Positions 48,150 through 60,100 of a stretch of 64,000 bases of DNA are shown piece after piece. This DNA comes from Archivesica marissinica (taxonomy: Eukaryota > Mollusca > Bivalvia > Venerida > Vesicomyidae). Both the position numbers and the translations under genes were made by a program. The first letter of the stretch is position 1; every line of letters begins with the position of its first letter. The notes under the pieces are model-generated. The model was not told the DNA's origin and did not search any database. It worked only from the letters and a program-made list of their open reading frames with translations. The DNA lies in contig CM026404.1 of the NCBI GenBank assembly GCA_014843695.1, positions 58,515,931-58,579,930 on the forward strand, in the 5' to 3' direction.

Positions 48150-49490
48150 CTAAACTTCCATGGTACTGTTAAACATGTAGCCAGGAGTGCAAACCGTGCC
48201 TTTTGTCTTCTCGTTGCTTGATGCAAGTTAATTGGTGGGGTTCCTTATGACGTGTTTACTAAGTTATATGACTCTATTGTTTGGCCAGTCATTAACTACG
48301 GGGCCGCTGTATAGGGAACCTCATCATATTCATGCATTAACGCTATCCAACCGTGCAATGAGATTGTTCCTCGGGGTTGGAAAATATACTCCAAACTCGG
48401 CTGTAATAGGTGAACTGGCATGGTAACCAACTTCTGTTCGTCAGTGGAAAACAAATGCGAATTTCTTGTGACGCATTTATTGTATACATCACATCCGGTT
48501 GAATAAATGTGTTGCACTCTGGGCACAGGCACAGTCAAGTAAATCATGCAAAAATTAGGTCTTTGTTGTAAAATATCATATTGTTGAATTGGTCTAGATT
48601 TTATTCTTTATTTATGTCTCATCAATGTACAACAAGCAACATTCAATATAATAAAAACATATCGATGTACATTGCCACTCAATAATGAATTATAAGAGAC
48701 AGTAACAGTAACAATTCACAATAGAACACGATTCAACATATAAGTTTCTTAAAACTAGAGGTTATAGAGGTTGATCCAGACCGATACTCTCACAAACTGA
48801 AGACAATCGTCAAACTGGTGACGGGCACATTGCCACCATTACACCACAGCCGCAAAACGTGGCGTGAGGGACCATATAATTATGTGAACATCCCATCATT
48901 CCCTCACGCCCGGTGTAATGCCAGCCATGTCACCAGGTCTATGCTGTTATTCTGATACTTGTGAAAGCATTAGCAAACACCCATGTGTATCATCTGTTGA
49001 AACAAAGTGCATGGATGTATTCATTATTGATAGCTTGAGTCAGTACATAGACTAGATAGCATGTCTGGAAACGGCCGTAACAAACTACCAACCTACCACA
49101 TTTTCAAACTAGATTTCGATGTTGAACAGTATGGTAAGATTAGTATGCCATTTATCCATCGTTCAGCATTTAGTAAGTTTCGTTGTGGCGTTGCGCCTCT
49201 ACGCATTGGAACTGGGCGATACGATACGCACATCTGACTGTAAAGAATCGCACTTTTCCATGTTGTAATGCAGTAGAGGATGACATACATGTCATTATAG
49301 AATGCTGTATGTATTAGGATATCAGGGATATATTATTTGTTAAAGTTTCCAGTATCTGTGATAATTTTCTTACATTGTTTAAAACAAATAAATTGATCAC
49401 TGTATTCACTAATCCGGCATTAATACGTATATGTGCCAAAACCTGCTTTAATATATTACAGCGTCTTTGTTCTTGTATATGTAAATAATG
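48150..49490 (+). pseudogene. non-LTR retrotransposon remnant, reverse-transcriptase 3' region
   Basis: Around 48225-48300 one frame gives GGVPYDVFTKLYDSIVWPVI and NYGAAV. A second frame gives MRLFLGVGKYTPNSAVIGEL (48357-48420), and 48485 onward RLNKCVALWAQAQ. These are conserved in the C-terminal part of jockey/CR1-type reverse transcriptases of molluscs. The sequence resumes at 49095-49290 with SMPFIHRSAFSKFRCGVAPL and a Cys/His-like end. Stops and frame changes are frequent. The stretch 48545-49040 does not fit the element and is probably an insertion. Confidence 0.7.
48590..49040. other. insertion-like segment inside the LINE remnant
   Basis: A/T-rich start (TTTATTCTTTATTTATGTCTC). An inverted repeat pairs CATTACACC ... 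GGCGTGAGGGA (48833-48871) with TCCCTCACGCC ... GGTGTAATG (48899-48920). A reversed GTGGTGTAATGGTGGCA recalls an A box, so it may be a diverged SINE. Confidence 0.35.
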
Positions 49491-49814
49491 TGTAGATTAT
49501 TTTATTTGTGAACTATTTTTTATGTGAACTATGTACACGCTGATAATCTATCCATCCCTGATTTGATCAGAGGTGGTTCTAATTTCTTAAAACATATTCT
49601 AATTTGCGCGATTGCTCTTTTTCCCTGTCTGTAGCTTAAAAATCAGTATTTTAAATATTTGTCTTGGGTGGGGGATGGGGAGAGGCGGTATGCGATATCA
49701 ATCCCATCATTAATATAGAGCAATACACAATTTAAGGATACTGATTGAATAATAGCCGCAAGCAAAGATTGAAAGAATAGAAATAGTCATTTTATCTTTA
49801 TAAACTGATCTTAA
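49491..49814. other. no recognisable feature
   Basis: A/T-rich unique DNA. Confidence 0.45.
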
Positions 49815-50057
49815 CATATCGGCTAAACGATTAGCGCAGTGGTTAGCGCGCTCGCTTCTCACAAATGCAACTCGAGTTCAATTCTCGGACAGGAAGTATG
49901 TGAGATGGTATGGTGATCGCCAGATCGGACAGGTGGGGTTTTCCGGTTTCCTCCCACACGAATGACCACATTTACACTTTCATCCACGACAAAGAAAGTG
50001 ATTAATATAAGTCGTTAAAAAACTTGCTTCGCAATCATTGTAAAATAATTAAAGTTA
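49815..50057 (+). mobile_element. SINE-2, diverged
   Basis: ACGATTAGCGCAGTGGTTAG, AGTTCAATTCTCGGAC (B box changed), CAGATCGGACAGGTGGGG, AAAGTGATTAATATAAG. It ends about 17 bp before the 23-bp array. Confidence 0.85.
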
Positions 50058-50073
50058 AAAAACATACGGGCTG

Positions 50074-51497
50074 AATATCAACATGTTTACCTCCGATATA
50101 GCAACATGTTTACCTCCGAAATAGCTACATGTTTACCTCCGATATAGCAACATGTTTACCTCCGATATAGCATCATGTTTACCTCCGATATAGCAACATG
50201 TTTACCTCCGATATAGCAACATGTTTACCTCCGATATAGCAACATGTTTACCTCCGATATAGCTACATGTTTACCTCCGATATAGCATCATGTTTACCTC
50301 CGATATAGCAACATGTTTACCTCCGATATAGCAACATGTTTACCTCCGAAATAGCAACATGTTTACCTCCGATATAGCAACATGTTTACCTCCGATATAG
50401 CAACATGTTTACGTCAGATATAGCAACATGTTTACCTCCGGTATAGCAACATGTTTACCTCAGATATAGCAACATGTTTACCTCCGGTATAGCAACATGT
50501 TACCTCCGAAATAGCTACATGTTTACCTCCGATATAAGATTAGGTTACCTCCGATATAGCAACATGTTTACCTCGATATAGCAACATGTTTACCTCCGAT
50601 ATAGCAACATGTTACTCCGATATAGCAACATGTTTACCTCCGATATAGCAACATGTTTACCTCCGATATAGCAACATGTTTACCTCCGATATAGCAACAT
50701 GTTTACTTCCGATATAGCAACATGTTTACCTCCGATATAGCAACATGTTACCTAGATATAGCAACATGTTTACCTCAGATATAGCAACATGTTTACCTCC
50801 GATATAGCAACATGTTTACCTCCGAAATAGCAACATGTTTACCTCCGATATAGCAACATGTTTACCTCCGATATAGCAACATGTTTACCTCCGATATAGC
50901 AACATGTTTACCTCAGATATAGCAACATGTTTACCTCCGATATAGCAACATGTTTACCTCAGATATAGCAACATGTTTACCTCAGATATAGCAACATGTT
51001 TACCTCCGGTATAGCAACATGTTCACCTCCGATATAGCAACATGTTTACTTCCGATATAGCAACATGTTTACCTCCGATATAGCAACATGTTTACCTCCG
51101 ATATAGCAATATCGATATAGCAACATGTTTACCTCAGATATAACAACATGTTTACCTCCGATATAGCAACATGTTTACCTCCGATATAGCAACATGTTTA
51201 CCTCCGATATAGCAACATGTTTACCTCCAATATAGCAACATGTTCACCTCCGATATAGCAACATGTTTACCTCCAATATAGCAACACGTTTACCTCCGAT
51301 ATAGCAACATATATACCTCCGATATAGCAACATGTTTACCTCCGATATAGCAATATATTTATCTCCAATATAGCAACACGTTTACCTCCGAAATAGCAAT
51401 ATGTTTACCTCCAATATAGCAACACGTTTACCTCCGATATAGCAATATGTTTACCTCCGATATAGCAATATCGATATAGCAATATGTTTACCTCCGA
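50074..51497. repeat. 23-bp tandem array, about 62 units
   Basis: Unit ACCTCCGATATAGCAACATG plus TTT. Variants CAGATA, CCGGTA, CCGAAA and CCAATA are scattered, and more divergent units (AATATG, ACACG) collect toward the right end, as expected for an array homogenised in its centre. Confidence 0.95.
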
Positions 51498-51739
51498 TGG
51501 CTAATATGACTGTATTGGAGTCGATAGGACAGCACACTCTCTGGGAAATGGTGACCAATATATGAGTAATTCATAAATCGGGTTCCTACTATATATAAAA
51601 CACACCAAAGGTGATACATTATTGGAGTTCACACCTTCTGATTGAAGGTGTTACGAGATTACATACACATTTCCAAATCACGTTAACGTTCAGCCACGAT
51701 AGAGAATCTTTGTGTTCATCGGTGGTACGGGAGAACGTT

Positions 51740-52270
51740 TCAATTGGTACACACGATATTCATGGAGGACGTGGAGTTGTTTCTATGCAGGAATACATCA
51801 CAGAGATACATATGTATTGAGGATATCGTACTTATTTTATTACTATTTGCTGATGACAATGTCAGTCTCGGTAAATCTTACACGAGCTTCAAACTAGTGT
51901 TAATTTAATGCATGCTTATTGAAGTAGCTGGATTGGAAGTATATACTAGTATGCGCATCTCAGCGAATGCTCATTAGATACCGAGGTAAACGAAAAGTTG
52001 TCTTATAATGGCGATAATATTGATGCAGTTAACGATTTTAATGACCTTGGTACTGGTTTAGGTTACACACGTCAGGCTTTTTTAATCTAAATCAACATTA
52101 TATACCCGGCACATCTAAAAAAGCATTATGAATTATTTGACTTCTAATTGTAGGAAATACAAAAACTTAAACCGAAAATATTGTGTCATCTCTCTGTGTC
52201 CAATATTAAGCTATTCATCTGAAATTGTGAAATTGGTTTTTTGCAAAATTTAAGTCAACGTTTTTATTGG
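51740..52270 (+). pseudogene. non-LTR retrotransposon remnant (RT fragment with FADD)
   Basis: One frame at 51760-51880 reads ...RYICIEDIVLILLLFADD, with the catalytic FADD motif of LINE reverse transcriptases near 51846. A second frame at 52000-52080 gives NGDNIDAVNDFNDLGTGLGY, matching the conserved downstream segment, and 52150-52190 gives KLKPKILCHLS. There is an internal deletion and there are stops; not functional. Confidence 0.65.
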
Positions 52271-52436
52271 CATAGACATGTACATGTCCATCGCCAAGAA
52301 ACATGATTGGCGGTTACATACATACTTTTTACAGAAAAGCATGATATATATATAAAAATAAAGCATTAATGCTTAATTAAAAAAATATTTTAAAATATCA
52401 ATTATCAACCTTGGCATAACTGCTGCGGAATCAATA

Positions 52437-53556
52437 TGCAGAGTGATATGTAGAGATCCCAAGCTCACAACATGTAGCTGCAATATGCAGAGTGATATGT
52501 AGAGATCCCAAGCTCACAACATGTAGCTGCAATATGCAGAGTGATATGTAGAGATCCCAAGCTCACAACATGTAGCTGCAATATGCAGAGTGATATGTAG
52601 AGATCCCAAGCTCACAACATGTAGCTGCAATATGCAGAGTGATATGTAGAGATCCCAAGCTCACAACATGTAGCTGCAATATGCAGAGTGATATGTAGAG
52701 ATCCCAAGCTCACAACATGTAGCTGCAATATGCAGAGTGATATGTAGAGATCCCAAGCTCACAACATGTAGCTGCAATATGCAGAGTGATATGTAGAGAT
52801 CCCAAGCTCACAACATGTAGCTGCAATATGCAGAGTGATATGTAGAGATCCCAAGCTCACAACATGTAGCTGCAATATGCAGAGTGATATGTAGAGATCC
52901 CAAGCTCACAACATGTAGCTGCAATATGCAGAGTGATATGTAGAGATCCCAAGCTCACAACATGTAGCTGCAATATGCAGAGTGATATGTAGAGATCCCA
53001 AGCTCACAACATGTAGCTGCAATATGCAGGGTGATATGTAGAGATCCCAAGCTCACAACATGTAGCTGCAATATGCAGAGGATATGTAGAGATCCCAAGC
53101 TCACAACATGTAGCTGCAATATGCAGGGTATGTAGAGATCCCAAGCTCACAACATGTAGCTGCAATATGCAGAGGATATGTAGAGATCCCAAGCTCACAA
53201 CATGTAGCTGCAATATGCAGGGTGATATGTAGAGATCCCAAGCTCACAACATGTAGCTGCAATATGCAGAGGATATGTAGAGATCCCAAGCTCACAACAT
53301 GTAGCTGCAATATGCAGAGGATATGTAGAGATCCCAAGCTCACAACATGTAGCTGCAATATGCAGAGGATATGTAGAGATCCCAAGCTCACAACATGTAG
53401 CTGCAATATGCAGAGTGATATGTAGAGATCCCAAGCTCACAACATGTAGCTGCAATATGCAGAGGATATGTAGAGATCCCAAGCTCACAACATGTAGCTG
53501 CAATATGCAGAGGATATGTAGAGATCCCAAGCTCACAACATGTAGCTGCATTACGT
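52437..53556. repeat. 49-bp tandem array, about 23 units
   Basis: Unit GAGTGATATGTAGAGATCCC AAGCTCACAACATGTAGCTG CAATATGCA. The first dozen units (to about 53025) appear identical. Later units mostly lack TG (GAGGATATG, 47 bp), with one shorter GGGTATG form. Frames across it are shadows. Confidence 0.95.
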
Positions 53557-53790
53557 AGTAGACCGAACATTTGGTATTTGTTTGTAAATAATGATTTGCG
53601 AGACATTGAATGCCAATTATATTGTTAAGCAACAATGTATTTCGTAAATGTTATTGCATGCTTACTCATACCTTATATATAGAGTTTCAAGAGTTTATTT
53701 CGAAATACAATGGGCAATATGCCCATGAGTACACATTATATACACATTACATACTTTCAAACGTGAACATTGGCACTGCGTGCCTTGTGT

Positions 53791-54074
53791 GTGTGTGTTT
53801 TACGTTTATTTATCGTCGCTACCGGTTGCCCATATGAGCGACGCCTCCTGAAGAGATTAGTTATTTTAGATTTTGGAGGATAGTGCATGATACAGACAGA
53901 GACCCATTCCAGAATCTCCTCTGGTTCTTTACGTGCACGGTGTAAAGCACCGACACGAGACCTCGGTTTAACGTCCCATCTGAAAGACTGTTAATTTTAT
54001 TAGGGTCAGACGGGGGATCGAACCTGCGATCCCTGGATTACCAGTCCAGCGTGTTACCACTGGACTACATATCC
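53791..54074 (-). mobile_element. SINE-1, first of three in a tandem duplication
   Basis: Full-length in reverse. It is flanked by GCCTTGTGT at 53782-53790 and 54075-54083, its own target-site duplication. Confidence 0.9.
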
Positions 54075-54359
54075 GCCTTGTGTAAATATGTAATATAATT
54101 ATATAGAGCAAATGTGCAAATAAAAACACGTGCAAATACAAAACGTTTACGATTGGCTAGCGTATAACGTATAATGAGATATGAACACTAGTCATAGAAC
54201 AGGTTGTTTCTGACTTGAAATGATTTGTATATATACATAGCCAAATCTTTAATTATTATAACATTTTTTGAGGTCATCAATTCAATAAATTTAGTAACAT
54301 TTGGATTTCTCCAAAAGTATTTCTTATTAAATTATGTGTTTTACTTATACATATACATG

Positions 54360-54991
54360 TATACACTTAGGGCCACTTGTAACCCGACACTTAAATAAAT
54401 CCGTATAATTGGATTATTTGTGAAAGGATTTCGTTCTAATTAGGACTATGTATAAATCAACACATCATACGTACATACAAGAAATTTCTTTTGAATTGAT
54501 GAACAAAAAGGTACAAAATTTAACAAATAACAAACATCACTGTAAAATCAAAATTCACAAAATAACACAGTGCAAGACCAGACACTTTCAAATCATGGTT
54601 CAATATATTAATTTGAAATTATAGATTATGTTATTCAGCTACCTTATCTGAACAAAAATGATCATATCGTTCACCTGTGTGTGCACGTCGTAAGAGACAT
54701 GGGAGGACACACTAGATATTAGTTTCTCGGACATACAGATTGTATTGGGTGACTTTTCACATTGTTCGGATTTTGCGTTGTGTCATTATTTTGTGAATTT
54801 TGATAATACAGTGATGTTTGTTATTTGTTAAGTTTTATACATTATTGTTGATGAATTAAAAAGAAATTTTTAGTATGTACGTATGACATGTTGATTTATT
54901 CTTGGTCCAAACGTGAACAAAATCCTTTCACAAATAATGCAATAATACCGAATTATATAAGTGTCGGGTTACAAGTGGCCCTAAGTGTATA
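54360..54991. mobile_element. 632-bp fold-back DNA element with 33-bp perfect terminal repeats
   Basis: The first and last 33 bases are exact reverse complements (ends TATACACTTAGGGCCACTTG). The similarity continues inward, with small changes, for about 240 bp per arm (for example TTAACAAATAACAAACATCA against TGATGTTTGTTATTTGTTAA). A short central part is unpaired. There is no transposase, so it is non-autonomous. Confidence 0.75.
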
Positions 54992-55426
54992 ATGTAAACA
55001 CCATTTATACACTCATATTAAAAGTTCACAGCCATTCTGAATAGAATTATAAGGGGCATCTTGCCATTATCACACAGGATCAGATAGAGAGAGACATAAT
55101 TAATAGCTGCGTCTTGTAATATAATAATAAAACCAGTAAATAATTGCTTGTCTGGTAATCCAGGGATCGAACCTCCGAGGGGTTCGACATTAAAGGAAGA
55201 TAGATAACATGATGTTCCTTTTCGATATAAAATGATGTTCATTTTACTAATAGGACATTCAATATCGTTTAATCTTACATTCTCATAAATTATCTTCAAG
55301 TTCATCACAGATTGGTGCAACACCACATCTAAATTTACTTAATACCGACGTGTGTCATGTAGGTAAAATCAGTTCACACTAGTCCTCGTCTTGAAATACC
55401 TGCATGAATGAACAGCCTCGTCCAGT

Positions 55427-55710
55427 GTGTGTGTTTTACGTTTATTTATCGTCGCTACCGGTTGCCCATATGAGCGACGCCTCCTGAAGAGATTTGTCAT
55501 TTTAGATTTTTGGAGGAAAGTGCAATGATACAGACAGAGACCCATTCCAGAGTCTCCTCTTGTTCTTTTACGCGCACGGTGTAAAGCACCGACACGAGAC
55601 CTCGGTTTAACGTCCCATCTGAAAGACTGTTAATTTTATTAGGGTCAGACGGGGGATCGAACCTGCGATCCCTGGATTACCAGTCCAGCGTGTTACCACT
55701 GGACTACATA
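55427..55710 (-). mobile_element. SINE-1, hybrid copy at the duplication junction
   Basis: Its left flank is CAGCCTCGTCCAGT (as for the copy at 57020) and its right flank GCCTTGTGT (as for the copy at 53791). With mismatched flanks it is a recombination product rather than an insertion. Confidence 0.9.
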
Positions 55711-55997
55711 TCCGCCTTGTGTAAATATGTAATATAATTATATAGAGCAAATGTGCAAATAAAAACACGTGCAAATACAAAACGTTTACGATTGGCTAGC
55801 GTATAACGTATAATGAGATATGAACACTAGTCATAGAACAGGTTGTTTCTGACTTGAAATGATTTGTATATATACATAGCCAAATCTTTAATTATTATAA
55901 CATTTTTTGAGGTCATCAATTCAATAAATTTAGTAACATTTGGATTTCTCCAAAAGTATTTCTTATTAAATTATGTGTTTTTCTTATACATATACCG

Positions 55998-56584
55998 TAT
56001 AATTGGATTATTTGTGAAAGGATTTCGTTCTAATTAGGACTATGTATAAATCAACACATCACACGTACATACAAGACATTTCTTTTGAATTGATGAACAA
56101 AAAGGTACACAATTTAACAAATAACAAACTTCACTGTAAAATCAAAATTCACAAAATAACACAACGCAAGACCAGACACTTCAAATCATGGTTCAATATA
56201 TTAATTTGAAATTATAGATTATGTTATTCAGCTACCTTATCTGAACAAAAATGATCATATCGTTCACCTGTGTGTGCACGTCGTAAGAGACATGGGAGGA
56301 CACACTAGATATTAGTTTCTCGGACATACAGATTGTATTGGGTGACTTTTCACATTGTTCGGATTTTGCGTTGTGTCATTATTTTGTGAATTTTGATAAT
56401 ACAGTGATGTTTGTTATTTGTTAAGTTTTATACATTATTGTTGATGAATTAAAAAGAAATTTTTAGTATGTACGTATGACATGTTGATTTATTCTTGGTC
56501 CAAACGTGAACAAAATCCTTTCACAAATAATGCAATAATACCGAATTATATAAGTGTCGGGTTACAAGTGGCCCTAAGTGTATA
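55998..56584. mobile_element. fold-back element, second copy, left terminus deleted
   Basis: Same as 54360-54991, but it begins inside the left arm (after TACATATA directly at CCGTATAATTGG). The right 33-bp end is retained at about 56552-56584. Confidence 0.75.
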
Positions 56585-57019
56585 ATGTAAACACCATTTA
56601 TACACTCATATTAAAAGTTCACAGCCATTCTGAATATAATTATAAGGGGCATCTTGCCATTATCACACAGGATCAGATCGAGAGAGACATAATTAATAGC
56701 TGCGTCTTGTAATATAATAATAAAACCAGTAAATAATTGCTGGTCTGGTAATCCAGGGATCGAACCTGCGAGGGGTTCGACATTAAAGGAAGATAGATAA
56801 CATGATGTTCCTTTTCGATATAAAATGATGTTCATTTTACTAATAGGACATTCAATATCGTTTAATCTTACATTCTCATAAATTATCTTCAAGTTCATCA
56901 CAGATTGGTGCAACACCACATCTAAATTTACTTAATACCGACCTGTGTCATGTAGGTAAAATCAGTTCACACTAGTCCTCGTCTTGAAATACCTGCATGA
57001 ATGAACAGCCTCGTCCAGT

Positions 57020-57299
57020 GTGTGTGTTTTACGTTTATTTATCGTCGCTACCGGTTGCCCATATGAGCGACGCCTCCTGAAGAGATTAGTCATTTTAGAT
57101 TTTTGGAGGAAAGTGCAATGATACAGACATAGACCCATTCCAGAGTCTCCTCTTGTTCTTTTACGCGCACGGTGTAAAGCACCGACACGAGACCTCGGTT
57201 TAACGTCCCATCTGAAAGACTGTTAATTTTATTAGGGTCAGTCGGGGGATCGAACCTGCGATCCCTGGATTACCAGTCCAGCGTTTTACCACTGGACAC
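57020..57299 (-). mobile_element. SINE-1, third of the duplication
   Basis: Full body in reverse. It is flanked by CAGCCTCGTCCAGT at 57006-57019 and 57300-57313, a 14-bp target-site duplication. Confidence 0.92.
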
Positions 57300-57313
57300 C
57301 AGCCTCGTCCAGT

Positions 57314-58060
57314 AGTGCCAGCACCATTATTTATAGAGGCATACCAATATGTTATGTATTTGTTCATACCAGAGTTTTTCACAGGTTCTACATAAACGTT
57401 TAGATATTTGATATTAGTTATTAAATTCTGCAAAATCAGTAGGTTCAAAATGTTCTTAATACAGTAGAACCAGCAGTAGCCTGGGTGCCAGTCTGTCGAT
57501 CTTTCACTTTTTAGCTTCTGGCAAAATGTTGATATGATCAGAAACTTAATACGGCCGGCCCAATTAGTAGTCTCTGTGTTAAAATATATTTATTTGGCTG
57601 ACCAGGCAAAATATATCGACGCCTGTTCCCAGGCTAAACCAGTAGTTACAGGAAGCATTATGTAGAGAAAATATTGTATCAGTAGACAGTGATAAATTGA
57701 TTAACTTCGTAATTATATTAGTATCTCTAGTAATTCTTTTACAGTCAAGTCAAATCTTGACACAGAAGTTATATGTTCTGGAATGTTCTTTATAGAATAT
57801 ATACTTTATCAACCTCCAGACAAAAGAACAACATAACCTAGTCCTATAGCACCTTTCTCCAATCTCAAGTTCAGTCTCACTATTCTGATTGGTTGATTCA
57901 AGAGCAAATCTCAAACTCAACCAATCATAGCAATTGAGCTTGCTTTTAAGATTTGAGAAATGTTTTATAACCTCCGATCCAGGAAAAAAAGAGAGTCTGA
58001 AACAGAAATTGTGAAGTTCATAACCACAACATTTATATTTGCTTTGAAGATTTTTTATTG
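57314..58060. other. non-coding; possible small MITE at 57471-57640
   Basis: CAGTAGCCTGGGTGCCAG is mirrored by CTGTTCCCAGGCTAAACC, suggesting a short inverted-repeat element. The rest is unique A/T-rich DNA. Confidence 0.35.
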
Positions 58061-58300
58061 TTTAAGTTTAAGCTTAATTTATTTTACAATGATTGCGAAG
58101 CAAGTTTTAACAACTTATATTAATTACTCTCGTTGGCGCGGATGAAAGCATATACTTATGTAGTCATTCCCTGTGGGAGGAAACCAGAGTTCCCGGAGAA
58201 ACCCCATCGTGCCATCTCACACACTTCCCGGCCCGAGGATCAAACCCAGGTTGCATCGGTGATAAGCGAGCGCGCTAACCACTCCGCTAATCGGACAGCA
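58061..58300 (-). mobile_element. SINE-2
   Basis: In reverse: ATTTATTTTACAATGATTGC, ATTACTCTCGTTGGCGCGG, AGGAAACCAGAGTTCCCGG, GCGCTAACCACTCCGCTAAT. The middle (CAGATCGGAC region) is deleted. Confidence 0.85.
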
Positions 58301-59004
58301 CAAGGATTGTTTAACATTTAATGTATGCCTCGTTGTATATATTATACCGGTCATTAGGGCTGCCATATGTACATACATTTGTAAACGTGTACACGATCCT
58401 TAATATACGACAAGGCGCCGTTTACACGTTGTTCAAGTATGCATATTGCGAAGTTAGTAGTGGGTAGGTCATGATACCAGGTCTCACGAGATTCAGTGAA
58501 AAGATCGCTGCTATGATTTTATTATGTCACTAGGTTTCATTATATGACGTCATCAAATTAATATAGTGTACACGTTTACTCAATTAGTACACGTGTATTG
58601 CAATTACACGACACGGCTCTGTTTACACGTGTAAACGTGGACGCCCTACCGGTCATGCTACAAACGTCATATCGACACACTATAAAGAAATCATGTGCTA
58701 TCATGTTACACCCACGGAGGAGGTTTTTACTATTTAGCATGTCGTCAAATATTAATGAAACACGAAAGTCGCTAATTGGATGATCACACAAACGAGATGT
58801 ACAAGCATCGAATAATGATGGTTAGCTATTGATTTCTTCAGTTTTTCAGTGCCATGTTCAAATCATGTGATCAAGAATTATAATGCACAAAAAAAAAATT
58901 GAATCCTATATTAGACTAACGTAAATACAGTAAATACGTACATAACGTATTAGCGTCAATAACGTCAATGCGTAGATAACATAATAACGTAAAGTGTTTA
59001 TTGT
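58301..59004. other. non-coding with repeated ACACG/GTTTACACG motifs
   Basis: TACGACAAGGCGCCGTTTAC (58407) resembles ACACGACACGGCTCTGTTTA (58606). The palindrome TTTACACGTGTAAA lies at about 58622. This may be a degraded DNA transposon end pair; no genes are seen. Confidence 0.35.
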
Positions 59005-59255
59005 GGTGTCACCCCTATTTAACGGGCCAGCCATTTCTGACTTATGAGACACCTCTTTTTGTGAACATCAGTACTTCCCGAATCCTATGCTTGTATGTCA
59101 TGCGCCAGGCTGGTATAGGCAATCGGTAACCACTATTTAACTAGCCGACGGCTCACCAACCGGCCATATCAGAATGAACCCCATGACGAGGTTCGAACCT
59201 TCGACCTCCCGCTCCGTAGGCGGAATTCTTAACCACTAGGCCACGGAGACGGTAG
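59005..59255 (-). mobile_element. SINE-4, different tRNA head (Arg-like)
   Basis: In reverse: CCGTCTCCGTGGCCTAGTGG (A box), a stem with loop CTACGGA, and B box GGTTCGAACC. The body contains GGCTGGCCCGTTAAATAGGG and is not shared with SINE-1 to SINE-3. Confidence 0.6.
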
Positions 59256-59437
59256 CCTAAATACATAATTAGAGTAAATATTTAGTTAGCATAAATACGT
59301 AAATTGCTAGATTTCTTAGAAATGAGAAATCCCCGATAACAATGTAACGTGTGATTGCACAGGTTATGTTATTAGCAATGTTATTAATCTGAAAAGTCCA
59401 TATATTTATGCTTGAATAGATTTGAATACATTATTCA

Positions 59438-59722
59438 CAGACGGATATGTAGTCCAGTGGTAACACGCTGGACTTGTAATCCAGGGATCGTAGGTTCGAT
59501 CCCCCGTCTGACCCTAATCAAATTAACAGTCTTTCAGATGGGACATTAAACCGAGGTCTCGTGTCGGTGCTGTACACCGTGCACGTAAAAGAACCAGAGG
59601 AGACTCTGGAATGGGTCTCTGTCTGTATCATTGCACTATCCTTCAAACATCTAAAATGACTAATCTCTTCAGGAGGCGTTGCTCATATGGGCAACCGGTA
59701 GCGACGATAAATAAACGTAAAT
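59438..59722 (+). mobile_element. SINE-1
   Basis: Full-length, from CAGACGGATATGTAGTCC to GACGATAAATAAACGTAA. A possible 8-bp duplication ACATTATT lies at 59428-59435 and 59733-59740. It lies about 80 bp upstream of a host exon. Confidence 0.9.
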
Positions 59723-59799
59723 CACACAGACTACATTATTAATAATTTTGTTCAGTAGATATTTCAGATCATGTATTACTAAATATTTAACAATTGCAG

Positions 59800-59971
59800 T
59801 GCCCCGGATGTAACATCAAATTACGTCTGCACAAACGAACGTCAAATGCTTGAAGAAAACATGCACGCGCTTGAAGACAAGCAGAAACTGCTAGATACTG
59901 AAGAGCAACTCGTGGAGAGAGGGGAGCTACTTGTCAAACGCCAAGAGAAACTCAAAGAATATGAAAGAGAC
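59800..59971 (+). CDS. host exon of a coiled-coil protein (exon A)
   Basis: The boundaries are a 3' splice site TTAACAATTGCAG and a donor AGAGAC|GTAAGG. The exon is 172 bp, entering in phase 2 and leaving in phase 0. The 57-codon peptide is rich in Glu, Leu, Lys and Gln with heptad-like spacing (LEENMHALEDKQKLLD, TEEQLVERGELLVKR, QEKLKEYERD), a long charged coiled coil. Base use is far less A/T-rich than the flanks. Exon B at 61551 continues the same style in matching phase. No specific family can be named. The rest of the gene lies outside the window or in unrecognised exons; the exon was not visible as a long frame because it is short. Confidence 0.65.
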
Positions 59972-60063
59972 GTAAGGGATTCTTTGCGCTACATTGATTT
60001 AATTATGCAATAAGTCCAGCATAAACAAATGCAACACGGCTATTTATCCTCCAGCTATGAGAA

Positions 60064-60100
60064 ATGTCCGATTAGTGCAGTGGTTAGCGCTCTCGCTTTT
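60064..60100 (+). mobile_element. SINE-2 head fragment
   Basis: Only ATGTCCGATTAGTGCAGTGG and TTAGCGCTCTCGCTT remain. It is fused to the LINE fragment that follows. Confidence 0.7.

Larger units (their letters stand above)
53791..57019. repeat. tandem segmental duplication (1636 + 1593 bp)
   Basis: The segment starting with the SINE-1 at 53791 is repeated from 55427 with about 98% identity by eye. The second copy lacks about 45 bp covering the left terminus of the fold-back element (near 55998). A third SINE-1 closes the structure at 57020. The two 102-codon frames at 55018-55326 and 56611-56919 are duplicated non-coding DNA. Confidence 0.9.

Noticed and set aside
52437..53635. Frames with ATCCELGIST or QLHVVSLGSLH repeats
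   Set aside because: Shadows of the 49-bp array.
55018..56919. Two conserved 102-codon frames
   Set aside because: They look conserved only because the DNA was recently duplicated; the frame contains antisense SINE-head sequence and A/T-rich DNA.
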